Assembly (NCBI RefSeq): GCF_001613405.1
Contig: NZ_BDCH01000020.1
Location: forward strand, 1 to 64,000
Length of the DNA stretch: 64,000 bases
DNA from: Nocardia crassostreae
GTDB lineage: Bacteria > Actinomycetota > Actinomycetes > Mycobacteriales > Mycobacteriaceae
Direction of reading: 5' to 3'
The notes under the pieces were generated by a model. The model was not told where the DNA came from and searched no databases. It saw only the letters and a program-made list of their open reading frames with translations. This document shows positions 16,928-24,964 of the stretch, one piece after another. The position numbers and the translations under genes are program-made. Each line of letters starts with the position of its first letter. Position 1 is the stretch's first letter.

Positions 16928-18576
16928 CCGCAATCATCCGGGCCGCGCGCGGAACCGCCCGCACGGCCCGCAGCTGGCAGACCGAAGCGGCGCTGCGGAT
17001 GCTGCACAACAATCTGGATCCGGAGGTCGCCGAACGGCCCGGGGATCTCGTGGTCTACGGCGGGACCGGGAAGGCGGCGCGGGACTGGGACAGCTTCCAC
17101 GCCCTCGCCCGGACCCTCACCGATCTGCGCGACGACGAGACCATGCTGGTGCAGTCCGGTAAGCCGGTCGGGGTGCTGCGCACCCACGAGTGGGCGCCGC
17201 GCGTACTCATTGCCAACTCCAATCTCGTTGGCGACTGGGCCAATTGGCCGGAGTTCCGGCGGCTGGAGAACCTCGGCCTGACCATGTACGGGCAGATGAC
17301 CGCCGGATCCTGGATCTACATCGGCACCCAGGGCATTCTGCAGGGCACCTACGAGACCTTCGCGGCGGTGGCGGCCAAGCGATTCGGCGGCAGCCTCGCC
17401 GGAACCCTCACCGTGACAGCGGGTCTGGGCGGTATGGGCGGCGCGCAGCCGCTCGCCATCACCATGAACGAGGGGGTGGCGCTGTGTATCGAATGCAATC
17501 CCCGCCATGCCGCCCGCCGCGTCGAGACCCGGTACCTGGACGAGATCGCCGACGACCTCGACGATGCGCTGACCCGGGTCCTCGCCGCCAAGCGTGAGCG
17601 CCGCCCACTGTCGGTGGGGCTCATCGGCAATGCCGCCGAGATCCTGCCCGAACTGCTGCGCCGCGAGGTCGAGGTCGACATCGTCACCGACCAGACCTCC
17701 GCCCACGACCCGCTCACCTACCTGCCGATCGGCATCGCTCTGGAGGAGTGGGACGACTACGCCAGCCGCAAGCCGGACGAATTCACCCGCCGCGCCCGCG
17801 ATTCCATGGCCATCCACGTCGGCGCCATGGTCGGATTCCTGGACCGCGGCGCCGAGGTCTTCGGCTACGGCAATTCCATTCGCGGCGAAGCCAAACTGGC
17901 CGGATACGACCGCGCCTTCGACTTCCCCGGCTTCGTCCCCGCCTACATCCGCCCCCTGTTCTGCGAGGGCAAGGGCCCCTTCCGCTGGGTGGCCCTCTCC
18001 GGCGACCCGGCCGATATCGCCGCCACCGACCGCGCCATGCTCGACCTGTTCCCCAAGAACGAATCCCTGGCCCGCTGGATCCGCCTCGCGGCCGACCGCG
18101 TGGCCTTCCAGGGCCTCCCCGCCCGCATCTGCTGGCTCGGCTACGGCGAACGCCACGAAGCGGGCCTGCGCTTCAACGACATGGTTGCCACCGGCGAGAT
18201 CAGCGCCCCCATAGTCATCGGCCGCGACCACCTCGACGCGGGCTCGGTAGCATCCCCCTACCGCGAAACCGAAGCCATGGCCGACGGTTCCGACGCCATA
18301 GCCGACTGGCCCCTCCTCAACGCCCTCGTCAACACCGCCTCCGGCGCCACCTGGGTCTCCATCCACCAGGGCGGCGGCGTAGGCATGGGCCGCTCCATCC
18401 ACGCGGGCCAGGTCACCGTCGCCGACGGCACCCCGTTGGCCGCCCAGAAAATCGAGCGCGTCCTCACCAACGACCCGGCCACCGGCGTCCTCCGCCACGT
18501 CGACGCGGGCTATCCCGAAGCCGAGGACGTCGCCCGCGCCACAGATCTACGAATTCCCATGCAGGAGCGCGCATGA
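16924..18576 (+). CDS. hutU: Urocanate hydratase
   Basis: A 550-residue urocanase, the usual family length. It converts urocanate to 4-imidazolone-5-propionate using tightly bound NAD+. Signatures visible are YGGTGKAARDW near the N-terminus, TAGLGGMGGAQPLA (NAD-binding glycine-rich segment), YGNSIRGEA, and SIHQGGGVGMGRSIHAGQV. The start ATG overlaps the hutH stop, and the gene is followed by the M20 peptidase-like gene with another 4-base overlap, so the operon is translationally coupled throughout. Confidence 0.97.
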   Translation: MTAIIRAARGTARTARSWQTEAALRMLHNNLDPEVAERPGDLVVYGGTGKAARDWDSFHALARTLTDLRDDETMLVQSGKPVGVLRTHEWAPRVLIANSNLVGDWANWPEFRRLENLGLTMYGQMTAGSWIYIGTQGILQGTYETFAAVAAKRFGGSLAGTLTVTAGLGGMGGAQPLAITMNEGVALCIECNPRHAARRVETRYLDEIADDLDDALTRVLAAKRERRPLSVGLIGNAAEILPELLRREVEVDIVTDQTSAHDPLTYLPIGIALEEWDDYASRKPDEFTRRARDSMAIHVGAMVGFLDRGAEVFGYGNSIRGEAKLAGYDRAFDFPGFVPAYIRPLFCEGKGPFRWVALSGDPADIAATDRAMLDLFPKNESLARWIRLAADRVAFQGLPARICWLGYGERHEAGLRFNDMVATGEISAPIVIGRDHLDAGSVASPYRETEAMADGSDAIADWPLLNALVNTASGATWVSIHQGGGVGMGRSIHAGQVTVADGTPLAAQKIERVLTNDPATGVLRHVDAGYPEAEDVARATDLRIPMQERA

Positions 18577-19790
18577 ATAACGCATCAACCGTCTCCGCGA
18601 ACGATCTTCTGGCCGAGATCGGTGGGGTCGGGGCGGATCCGGCGCGCGGTGGGTACTCGCGGCACGTGTTCACCACCGCGGACGGCGAGTTGCGGGAGTG
18701 GTTCGCCGCGACGGCGCGGGCTCGGGGGCTCGATGTGCACACGGATCGGAATGCGAATGTGTGGGCGTGGTTCGGGGCGCCGGGGGTGAATGCCGTGGTT
18801 ACCGGGAGTCACTTGGATTCGGTGCTGGGGGGTGGGGCGTATGACGGGCCGCTGGGGGTGGTGAGTGCGCTGGCGGCGTTCGATATCTTGCGGGCGGAGG
18901 GGTTCGTGCCGCGGCGGCCGCTGGCGATCGTGGTGTTCGCGGAGGAGGAAGGCGGGCGGTTCGGGGTGCCCTGTCTCGGATCGCGGCTGTTGACCGGGAC
19001 ATTGGATCCGGCGGAGGCCCTGGCCTTGCGGGATACGGACGGAACCACCTTCGCGGAGGCCGCGCGGGTGGCGGGGCTGATGCCGAAGCATTTCGGGCGG
19101 GATGCCGAGACGCTCGGGCGGATCGGGACTTTCGTCGAGTTGCATGTGGAGCAGGGGCGGGGGCTCATCAATCTGGATGCGCCGCTGGCGGTGGGGAGCA
19201 ATATCATTCCGCACGGGCGGTGGCGGTTCACGTTCACGGGGCAGGGAAATCATGCGGGGACCACGCTCATGGACGATCGGCGCGATCCGATGCTGCCCGC
19301 GGCGGACATGATTCGCACGGTGCGGCGGGCGGCCGCGGCGGTGCCCGAGGCGCGGGCCACGGTCGGGCGGCTCGTGCCGACGCCGGGCGGCACGAATGTC
19401 ATTGCCTCGCAGGTCGATGTGTGGCTCGATGCGCGACTGCCCGAGCCGGGGAACGTGCGCGAGCTGGTCGCCGCGATCACCGAACAGGCTCAGGCGGCGG
19501 CCGAACTCGAAGGGTGCGGGCTGGAGGTGGTGGAGCAATCCTTCGAGGGGACCGCCGATTTCGATCCGCGGCTGCGGGATGAGCTCACCGCGCTGCTCGG
19601 GGGTGCGCCGGTGCTGCCCACCGGTGCGGGGCACGACGCTGCCGTACTGGCTCCCTTCGTTTCCACCGGCATGCTCTACGTCCGCAATCCGAGTGGCATC
19701 AGCCATGCGCCGGAGGAGTTCGCGGAGCCCGGCGATATCGACCACGGCACCAGGGAATTGGCGCGGGTGCTGCGGAGTCTGGCCGGATGA
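18573..19790 (+). CDS. Allantoate amidohydrolase-like M20/M28 metallohydrolase
   Basis: A 405-residue zinc hydrolase of the AllC/N-carbamoyl-amino-acid hydrolase branch. Metal ligands are in TGSHLDSV (His, Asp), FAEEEGGRF (Glu-Glu), FVELHVEQG (His) and ISHAPEEF (His); the GTTLMDDRRD stretch belongs to the dimerisation domain. Within a hut operon next to hutF it probably removes formate from N-formylglutamate, replacing HutG, or acts on a related N-substituted glutamate; this role is inferred from position, not from the sequence. It begins with ATGA overlap after hutU and ends overlapping the hutF start. Confidence 0.85.
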   Translation: MNNASTVSANDLLAEIGGVGADPARGGYSRHVFTTADGELREWFAATARARGLDVHTDRNANVWAWFGAPGVNAVVTGSHLDSVLGGGAYDGPLGVVSALAAFDILRAEGFVPRRPLAIVVFAEEEGGRFGVPCLGSRLLTGTLDPAEALALRDTDGTTFAEAARVAGLMPKHFGRDAETLGRIGTFVELHVEQGRGLINLDAPLAVGSNIIPHGRWRFTFTGQGNHAGTTLMDDRRDPMLPAADMIRTVRRAAAAVPEARATVGRLVPTPGGTNVIASQVDVWLDARLPEPGNVRELVAAITEQAQAAAELEGCGLEVVEQSFEGTADFDPRLRDELTALLGGAPVLPTGAGHDAAVLAPFVSTGMLYVRNPSGISHAPEEFAEPGDIDHGTRELARVLRSLAG

Positions 19791-21088
19791 GTACCTATTG
19801 GTGCCCGCAGGCGTGGCTGCCCGGCGGGGTCGCGGACGGGGTGCGGATCGATATCGCGGACGGCGTCATCACGGCGGTGTCCGCCAATGAAAGTCCGGTC
19901 GGCACCGTGCTTTCCGGGCTGGTCGTGCCCGGATTCGCCAATGCGCACTCGCATGCCTTCCATCGCGCCCTGCGCGGGCGCACCCATGATGATCGCGGTA
20001 GCTTCTGGACCTGGCGCAATCGGATGTATGCGCTGGCCGAGCGCCTGGAGCCGGACTCCTACTATCAGCTGGCGCGCGCCGTGTACGCGGAGATGGTGCT
20101 CGCGGGGTACACCAGCGTCGCCGAATTCCATTATCTGCACCACCAGCGGGACGGACGACGCTACGACGACCCGAATGCGCTGTCACACGCCCTGGTCGCA
20201 GCGGCCGCCGATGCCGGAATTCGCCTGACGCTGCTGGATGTCTGTTACCTGGCAGGTGGATTCGATCAGCCGCTCTCCGGCGTCCAGCGGCGCTTCGGCG
20301 ACGGTGACGCCGACGCCTGGGCGCATCGTCTCGAATCCTTCCGGCCCGCAGGTGATCTCGTCGTGGTGGGCGCGGCCATCCACTCGGTGCGGGCCGTGCC
20401 CGCCGAGCAGCTGCCCGCGGTGGTGCACGGCGCCGCCGACCGCCCCTTGCACGTCCACCTCTCCGAACAGCCGCAGGAGAACGCCGAATGCCTTGCCCGG
20501 CACGGCTGCACCCCGACACAGCTGCTCGCCGCGGCGGGTGCGCTGACCCCGCGCACGGTGGCGGTACACGCCACCCATCTGAATCCCGTCGACATCACCG
20601 CGCTCTCCGGATCCTGGGCCTGTCTGTGCCCCAGCACCGAATCCGATCTCGGTGACGGCATCGGTCCCGCCCGCGAGCTGGCCGATGCGGGCGCGCGCCT
20701 CGCGCTGGGCAGCGACGCCCATTCCGTCATCGACCCCTGGTTCGAAACCCGCGCCCTGGAATGGCACGACCGCCTCGCCAGCATTCGCCGCGGCCGCTTC
20801 ACCCCGGACGAACTGCTCTCCGCCGCCACCGCGCACGCCGCCTCGGGCTGGTCCGAGGTCGGCTCCTTGGCTCCCGGTCAAGGCGCCGACCTGGTCTGCG
20901 TCGACACCCGCTCGGTCCGCACCATGGGCGCGGACCGGGCCGGAATCCTCTACGCGGCAACGGCATCCGATGTCACTGATGTCATGGTCGCGGGCAACTG
21001 GGTGGTCCGCGACCGCAGACACGACCGAATCCGCGATATCGCGAAGGCCCTGGAGACCTCGATCGCCGCGCTAACCGATATTGGCTGA
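19787..21088 (+). CDS. hutF: Formimidoylglutamate deiminase
   Basis: A 433-residue amidohydrolase-superfamily enzyme that turns N-formimidoyl-glutamate into N-formylglutamate and ammonia. Metal-site motifs are ANAHSHAFHRALRG (HxH), HVHLSEQPQE (His), THLN (His) and LGSDAHSVIDPW (Asp). SFWTWRNRMYALAERLEPD is typical of HutF and separates it from guanine or chlorohydrolases. Its last 18 bases overlap the end of the convergent esterase gene. The preceding enzyme of the pathway, HutI, is not in the window, although hutI commonly lies at this point in actinomycete clusters. Confidence 0.93.
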   Translation: MSTYWCPQAWLPGGVADGVRIDIADGVITAVSANESPVGTVLSGLVVPGFANAHSHAFHRALRGRTHDDRGSFWTWRNRMYALAERLEPDSYYQLARAVYAEMVLAGYTSVAEFHYLHHQRDGRRYDDPNALSHALVAAAADAGIRLTLLDVCYLAGGFDQPLSGVQRRFGDGDADAWAHRLESFRPAGDLVVVGAAIHSVRAVPAEQLPAVVHGAADRPLHVHLSEQPQENAECLARHGCTPTQLLAAAGALTPRTVAVHATHLNPVDITALSGSWACLCPSTESDLGDGIGPARELADAGARLALGSDAHSVIDPWFETRALEWHDRLASIRRGRFTPDELLSAATAHAASGWSEVGSLAPGQGADLVCVDTRSVRTMGADRAGILYAATASDVTDVMVAGNWVVRDRRHDRIRDIAKALETSIAALTDIG

Positions 21089-22087
21089 GAGGTCGGGGAG
21101 CATGCGGTAGGCCTCGTCCTGCCAGTTGTTCCAGGCGTGAATGCCGTACTCGGGGAACGAGTATGCGACATTGCCGCCGCCGAGGGTGGCCATGCGGACC
21201 TGGAAGGCGCGGGTATTGGCCAGCGCCAGGGCTTCCAGGGCCATGCCGTTCACGGTGCCCATATTCGGGCCGTCCATGGCGGTCGGGCGTCCGCTGGCGG
21301 CGGAGATGTAGAGGCGGGTGTTGTTGTTCACCAGGTTGGGGGCGAAGACGAAGGGGTCCATGCGCAGCCATTGCGGGCCCCAGGGCGGGGCCATGGAATC
21401 GACGTTGTAGCCGCCCGCGTCGATCATGGCCAGGCGGATGGCCTCGCGCATACCGGGCGCGGAGATGTTCAGGTAGCCGGAGAACGCGCCCGCGAAGCTG
21501 AACTGGTCGGGGTGGTAGGCGGCCATGGTCAAGGCCGCGCTGCCGCCCATGGACAGGCCGAAGACGCCATTGCGATTCGGGTTGAATCCCAGTCGATCCC
21601 GGAGGGCCCAGCGCAGGTCGCGGGTCAGGAAGGTTTCCCATTCGTAGCGGTAGCTCTTGCCGGGACCGCCCGACAAGGCGTCCGTCGCACCGGATCCGGT
21701 ATTGGCCGAACCGGTGCCCGCGGGGATACCGAAGAATTCGCTGGGCGCGCTCCAGTCGGTGTAGAAACTGGATTGGCCGCCGATCGGCATGACCACATTG
21801 ATATTCGCGGCCGCCATGGCCTCGGCGACATTCGTCTCGATCTCCCAGCCGCTGAGATCCTCCCGCGCCCGCATGCCGTCGAGGGCGTAGACGACGCGAT
21901 TCGTATTGCCGTCCGCCGCGCGCAGAATGCGGGTCTTGATCGGTCCCATGACGGGCGATTCCACCCAGAAATCGAATGCGGCCGGAGTGAACGCCGCCGA
22001 GGCCGTCGCGCCGCCGGTAACCACGACCAGTAGAGATGCCAGTACCGACAACACCGTTCCCAGCAACACAGCACGAATCGAACGCAT
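21071..22087 (-). CDS. Secreted mycolyltransferase-like (antigen 85 family) esterase
   Basis: A 338-residue exported alpha/beta hydrolase. ATG 22087 follows AAAGGA and begins a signal peptide (MRSIRAVLLGTVLSVLASLL, cleavage near ATASA). The catalytic serine is in GVFGLSMGGSAAL, and the end GIHAWNNWQDE holds the histidine; YEWETFLTRDL and NVVMPIGGQSSFYTDW are antigen-85 hallmarks. These enzymes transfer mycolic acids to trehalose and arabinogalactan in the cell envelope. Two further paralogues, at 33175 and 52556, are in this window; this one is most like the 52556 copy. Confidence 0.9.
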   Translation of the reverse strand: MRSIRAVLLGTVLSVLASLLVVVTGGATASAAFTPAAFDFWVESPVMGPIKTRILRAADGNTNRVVYALDGMRAREDLSGWEIETNVAEAMAAANINVVMPIGGQSSFYTDWSAPSEFFGIPAGTGSANTGSGATDALSGGPGKSYRYEWETFLTRDLRWALRDRLGFNPNRNGVFGLSMGGSAALTMAAYHPDQFSFAGAFSGYLNISAPGMREAIRLAMIDAGGYNVDSMAPPWGPQWLRMDPFVFAPNLVNNNTRLYISAASGRPTAMDGPNMGTVNGMALEALALANTRAFQVRMATLGGGNVAYSFPEYGIHAWNNWQDEAYRMLPDLSANIG

Positions 22088-22256
22088 CGATTCCGGTCCT
22101 TTCGCTCGCGCGGTCAGCAATGACCGCTGGGCAGTTCGGAACCGGTCCCCGAACCGGGCACCACACATGCGTGCGCGACAACAGCCAAAAGCCGTTGTCG
22201 CGCATGCTCTGTGTGAACCTATCGCCGGGGCGACGATGAATGTTGCTTGGTATTAG

Positions 22257-23111
22257 CTAGTTTCGCTGTGTTTGCCGCCACACGGATAGCTGGTAGCTAT
22301 CAATTTGCTGTGACGAGGACACGGTGTCGTAGTCGTAATCGTCATTCGTGGAGCGACCGGCGGACTGGGCGAAGCTGGTCAGAATGCCGATGACGAGAAT
22401 GACGATGAGCAGGATGCGGGCTCCGCTCGAGACGAACAGGGGCCGGGTGGGGGATTGGGCGGGCAGCGCCATATTCGGATCGGGCGAGGGCTGCCCGTCG
22501 CCGAAGACGCCCTTCAGATAGGTGGGACTCAGCAGGTAGGTGTAGGTCCCCGTGCGCAGCTGGATGCGTAGGACCGCCGAGGTGGCCTCGAAGACCGTCT
22601 GCGGCATGCGGCCGGTAATGAGCACGATCAGCCAGAAAATGATCGACACGACCATCCATCCGCTGGTGAACCAGATCGACAACACCATGATGGGGAAGGC
22701 CAGGATCAGACGGAACAGGACCGCCAGGCGATTGAGCTCGGTCGGCGGATGGAACAGCACCCGGACGGGGTAGTCCGGCGCCTCCCAGGCGAACGGCGGA
22801 TAGGCGTCCACCAGGAGCATGCCGTAGCCGTAGACGCGGGTGACGTAGGCGGTGTAACCGCGCAGGAAGTCACCACACCATTCGGGCAGGCGGCCGGTGA
22901 ACAGCGCGCCGAGCCAGCCGCAGATCACCACGACCAGGGCCGCGATACCCAGCGCCCAGACCGCGATGGCCTGGGGAATGAGAAGGATCAGGCGGATCAG
23001 GACCGTCCAGCGGGAATGTTCGGCCGGTGGGAGGACATCCAGCTCGACCGATGGTTCCGCCTTCATCGGCTGGGGCGGCGGGGGAACCGGGTAACCTTCG
23101 GGGACTGTCAT
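22257..23111 (-). CDS. DUF4389 membrane protein
   Basis: A 284-residue protein with two copies of the DUF4389 pattern: SRWTVLIRLILLIPQAIAVW and LNRLAVLFRLILAFPIMVLS, each followed by a second hydrophobic segment and a T-GR-P loop (FTGRLPEW, ITGRMPQT). A fifth helix (ILLIVILVIGILTSFA) precedes a hydrophilic tail. The Pro-rich N-terminus (YPVPPPPQP) is cytoplasmic in such proteins. Function unknown. Confidence 0.85.
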   Translation of the reverse strand: MTVPEGYPVPPPPQPMKAEPSVELDVLPPAEHSRWTVLIRLILLIPQAIAVWALGIAALVVVICGWLGALFTGRLPEWCGDFLRGYTAYVTRVYGYGMLLVDAYPPFAWEAPDYPVRVLFHPPTELNRLAVLFRLILAFPIMVLSIWFTSGWMVVSIIFWLIVLITGRMPQTVFEATSAVLRIQLRTGTYTYLLSPTYLKGVFGDGQPSPDPNMALPAQSPTRPLFVSSGARILLIVILVIGILTSFAQSAGRSTNDDYDYDTVSSSQQIDSYQLSVWRQTQRN

Positions 23112-23241
23112 CGCGGATCTCCTGGGGTCAGCTGAAGCAACGAAGTCATCGATTCAGGCGAATATAACCCAGAACCCGGCCGCCGCTGTGCCACATTCGG
23201 GGAGTAACAGAATTCCGTTATGTTCCCGATCGGAGGGCGTC

Positions 23242-24079
23242 ATGAGCGCCGAGGTTTCGTCCGTTGTCGATTTGGCCGGTGATCTGGCCGGAAAGTACCG
23301 CCGTATGGCGAGTGCCGGAATATCCGTGGATCCGGCCGTGGTCGACGCGGATCTGGCCGCCGTACTGCGCGACGGCTATGTGATCCTGGAGAACCTGCTG
23401 ACGCCGGACGAGCTGGACGAGATCGCGCCGAGGTCACGCCGCTGCTCGATCGCACCGGGCGCAACAACTTCGAAGGCCATGGCACGCAACGGGTTTACAG
23501 CGTGCTGAACAAGACCCGCAGCTGTGATCGGGCGGTCGAGCATCCGCGGGTGCTGGCGCTGCTGGACCGGCTGCTCATGCCCAACTATCTGCTGTCGATG
23601 GTGCAGGTGATCAATATCCGGCCGGGCGAGGCCGCGCAGATGCTGCACACCGACGACGGTTTCTATCCGCTGCCGCGACCGCGCAAGGCCCTGAGCGCCG
23701 CAACCATTTGGGCCGTGGACGATTTCACGCCCGCCAATGGTGCGACGGACATCGTGCTGGGCAGCCACGAATGGGGCGACCGCCTGCCTTCGGAGTCGGA
23801 CGAGCGGGTTCCCGTCGTCATGCCCGCGGGCTCCTGTGTCTTCTTCCTCGGCACCCTCTGGCACGGTGGTGGCGCGAATCGCGCCGACAGCTCCCGGCTG
23901 GCCCTCACCGCCCAGTACTGCGAGCCCTGGCTGCGCCCGCAGGAAGCCTTCACGCTGTCCACGCCGCACGACATCGTCCGGGCCGTGAGCGAGGACGCAG
24001 CATCCACCCTCCCTTCATCGGCCAGGTGAACGGCATGCACCCGAAACGTCTGCTCGAGACGGGTGAGGGAATATTTTAG
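23242..24079 (+). pseudogene. Phytanoyl-CoA dioxygenase (PhyH) family gene with two lesions
   Basis: ATG 23242 follows CGGAGGG. The first frame reads MSAEVSSVVDLAGDLAGKYR and is lost after DELDEI near 23424, where one C is missing (ATCCGC to ATCGC). The second frame supplies the Fe(II)/2-oxoglutarate core with HTDDGFYPLP (metal His and Asp) and FLGTLWHGGGANR (distal His and nearby residues). It then ends at TGA 24029 with ASTLPSSAR, while a third frame gives the family-typical SIHPPFIGQVNGMHPKRLLE to TAG 24079, so a further small deletion is likely near 24000. These cytoplasmic enzymes hydroxylate lipids or small molecules. As it stands no full protein can be made. Confidence 0.82.
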
Positions 24080-24094
24080 TCATCTCTACTAAAA
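24074..24094. promoter_or_regulatory. Perfect inverted repeat before the NAD-salvage operon
   Basis: TTTTAGT-catctct-ACTAAAA is a perfect 7-bp inverted repeat with a 7-base spacer in a locally A/T-rich stretch, 19 bases before the start of the PRPP-synthetase-like gene. Position over the promoter and symmetry indicate an operator, plausibly for an NAD-responsive repressor such as NrtR or a similar factor. No such regulator is encoded nearby. Confidence 0.65.
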
Positions 24095-24112
24095 CTATGC
24101 TATGTTGTTCGC

Positions 24113-24964
24113 ATGATCCAAGCGATGGTGCGAACATCGGCAGGGTCCGTGGCCGCGGACGACGTGGAGTTCCTGCGGTTCCCGGCGGGGGAGTGGTTCG
24201 TCAAGACCGGGCCCGCGTTCGATCCCGCGGCCGAGCGGTTCGAGGTCGTGCGCGGGGGCTTTCCGGATGACCTGCTCGCGCTGGGTATGTGGTCGGCGTT
24301 GGTGCGCCACCACGGCGGATCCGCCCGGGTGCTCATGCCCTATATCCCGGCGGCCCGCACCGATCGGGACGTACCCTGTGGCGCGGCGGTGTACGCCGGT
24401 GTCATCGGCGCTTTCGCCGATGAGCTGATCTACTGCGATATTCACTCCGCGCTGGCGAAGTCGAAGCTGCACGGCCCGAAGCTGCACGAGATTCCACTCG
24501 GAGCGCTGGCCGCCGCCGTCCTGCCGCGCGACTACGACCTGGTGATCGCGCCCGATGCCGGGGCGCGGGAGCGCGCAGCGCAGGTCGCCGCGGCCCTGGG
24601 CGGCCTGCCCGTCGCCCATGGCCGCAAGCGGCGCGATCCGGAGACCGGGCGGCTGAGCGGATTCGAGTTCCCCGCCGCAGAGGTCGCCGGGCGGCGGGCG
24701 CTCGTCGTCGACGACATCTGCGACGGCGGAGGCACTTTCGCCGGACTGGCGGCGGCGGGGGAGTTCGCCGCGGCCGAGCGCGTCGATCTGTGGGTGACGC
24801 ACGGGGTGTTCTCCGGCGGCCCGCGACTCGCCTCGAATCTGGCGGCCTACTCCGGCATCTACACGACCGACTCCCATCCCGGCGCTCGCGCGGCGCTGAC
24901 GCTCATACCCTGTATTCGCATCGTCGACATCGTCGAAAACGCTCTCGCAGAAGGAATCCTGTGA
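24113..24964 (+). CDS. PRPP-synthetase-like phosphoribosyl protein paired with NAMPT
   Basis: A 283-residue protein with the type I phosphoribosyltransferase/PRPP-synthetase fold. The phosphate-binding loop is ALVVDDICDGGGTFAG near residue 200, and VLMPYIPAARTDRDV matches the PRPP-synthetase catalytic loop region (normally YARQDR). It is shorter than house-keeping PrsA (about 320) and quite divergent. No convincing ribosome site precedes ATG 24113; a TATGCT box about 15 bases upstream suggests leaderless transcription. It overlaps the nicotinamide phosphoribosyltransferase gene (TGATG), so it likely supplies PRPP, or an ADP-ribose pyrophosphate, to that enzyme. Confidence 0.85.
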   Translation: MIQAMVRTSAGSVAADDVEFLRFPAGEWFVKTGPAFDPAAERFEVVRGGFPDDLLALGMWSALVRHHGGSARVLMPYIPAARTDRDVPCGAAVYAGVIGAFADELIYCDIHSALAKSKLHGPKLHEIPLGALAAAVLPRDYDLVIAPDAGARERAAQVAAALGGLPVAHGRKRRDPETGRLSGFEFPAAEVAGRRALVVDDICDGGGTFAGLAAAGEFAAAERVDLWVTHGVFSGGPRLASNLAAYSGIYTTDSHPGARAALTLIPCIRIVDIVENALAEGIL

